Assembly (NCBI GenBank): GCA_964017235.1
Contig: OZ024928.1
Span: 620,001-684,000, forward strand
Length of the DNA stretch: 64,000 bases
Direction of reading: 5' to 3'
DNA from: Sabellastarte sp. h YS-2021
Lineage: Eukaryota > Annelida > Polychaeta > Sabellida > Sabellidae
Shown here: positions 63,740 through 64,000 of the stretch, piece by piece
Numbering within the stretch: the first letter of the stretch is position 1
Layout: every line of letters starts with the position of its first letter
Notes under the pieces: model-generated
What the model saw: only the letters and a program-made list of their open reading frames with translations
The model's database searches: none
Told to the model about the DNA's origin: nothing
Made by a program: the position numbers and the translations under genes

Positions 63740-64000
63740 TTATACTTTACTCCTTTTGAGTAGGTGAGTAATTACCTACGGGTCTGGAACTTCACCAAGT
63801 GAAAGTTCTCCCAAAAGTAGATGAATGAGTTATTCGATAAAAATTGGGTATCCGCAATACTTTTACAGATAATTCACATTTACTCATTTTGAGTAGGTGA
63901 ATAATTAGCTATGGGTCTGAAACTTCACGGAGTGAAAGCTCTCCCAAAAGTAGGTGAATGAGTTATTTGAGAAAAATTGGATATGTGCAATACTTTTAGA
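63740..64000. repeat. 132-bp minisatellite at right edge
   Basis: Two units of the same repeat as 1-345 (gagtaggtgagtaattacct, gggtctg, aagtgaaagctctcccaaaa, tgaatgagttattt), running off the window. Confidence 0.9.

Overview
This window looks like intergenic DNA from a metazoan nuclear genome, most likely a marine invertebrate and perhaps a mollusc. It is AT-rich and packed with satellites, inverted repeats and eukaryotic retrotransposons. It has no bacterial-style gene organisation, and I could not identify a single host gene with confidence. The molluscan guess is inference. It rests on DIRS-type retrotransposons, a tRNA-derived SINE with a conserved tail, and tandem-repeat-cored mobile repeats resembling the 'pearl' elements of bivalves.

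The protein-coding content is almost entirely tyrosine-recombinase (YR) retrotransposons of the DIRS order. Five body copies lie on the same (minus) strand: B (9452-15346), E (about 22046-26624), C (about 28430-35866), D (43085-50116) and A (55098-61387). There are also ITR-only fragments at 9340-9451 and 28165-28355. Copy A looks intact. It has both inverted terminal repeats, an internal complementary region that joins the complements of the two ends, an uninterrupted gag, RT/RNase H/methyltransferase-like frame and YR frame, and all catalytic residues that I can check. B, C, D and E are broken by frameshifts, stops, deletions and nested insertions.

Nested insertions give a relative history. 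A tRNA-SINE with a 13-bp target duplication sits in the YR gene of B. A 5'-truncated CR1/L2-type LINE splits gag of C. A Crypton-like YR DNA transposon, followed head-to-tail by an internally deleted derivative with the same ends, is inserted in the YR active-site codons of D. A Penelope-like element remnant (50945-53497) has lost its reverse transcriptase and carries a 1.0-kb TIR transposon next to its GIY-YIG domain.

Between these lie large tandem arrays. They are a 133-169 bp pair at the left edge, a roughly 660-bp satellite that contains a decayed relative of the SINE (3905-8857), a 3.7-kb foldback element made of a 47-bp palindromic satellite between 260-bp inverted repeats (18321-22045), a 39-bp minisatellite (36705-37300), a 140-bp array (39470-40510) and a 145-bp array (41036-42640). 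Related 133-140 bp modules recur at both window edges and on both sides of element A, which inserted into one such array. Small TIR elements with clear target duplications are at 16118-16938 (9-bp) and 41061-41419 (8-bp).

The stretches 16948-18320, 37300-39470, 42736-43084, 50117-50475 and 62063-63215 are AT-rich and show nothing I can name. The one candidate for a host exon is a short open frame behind a splice-acceptor-like tract at 63217-63445.
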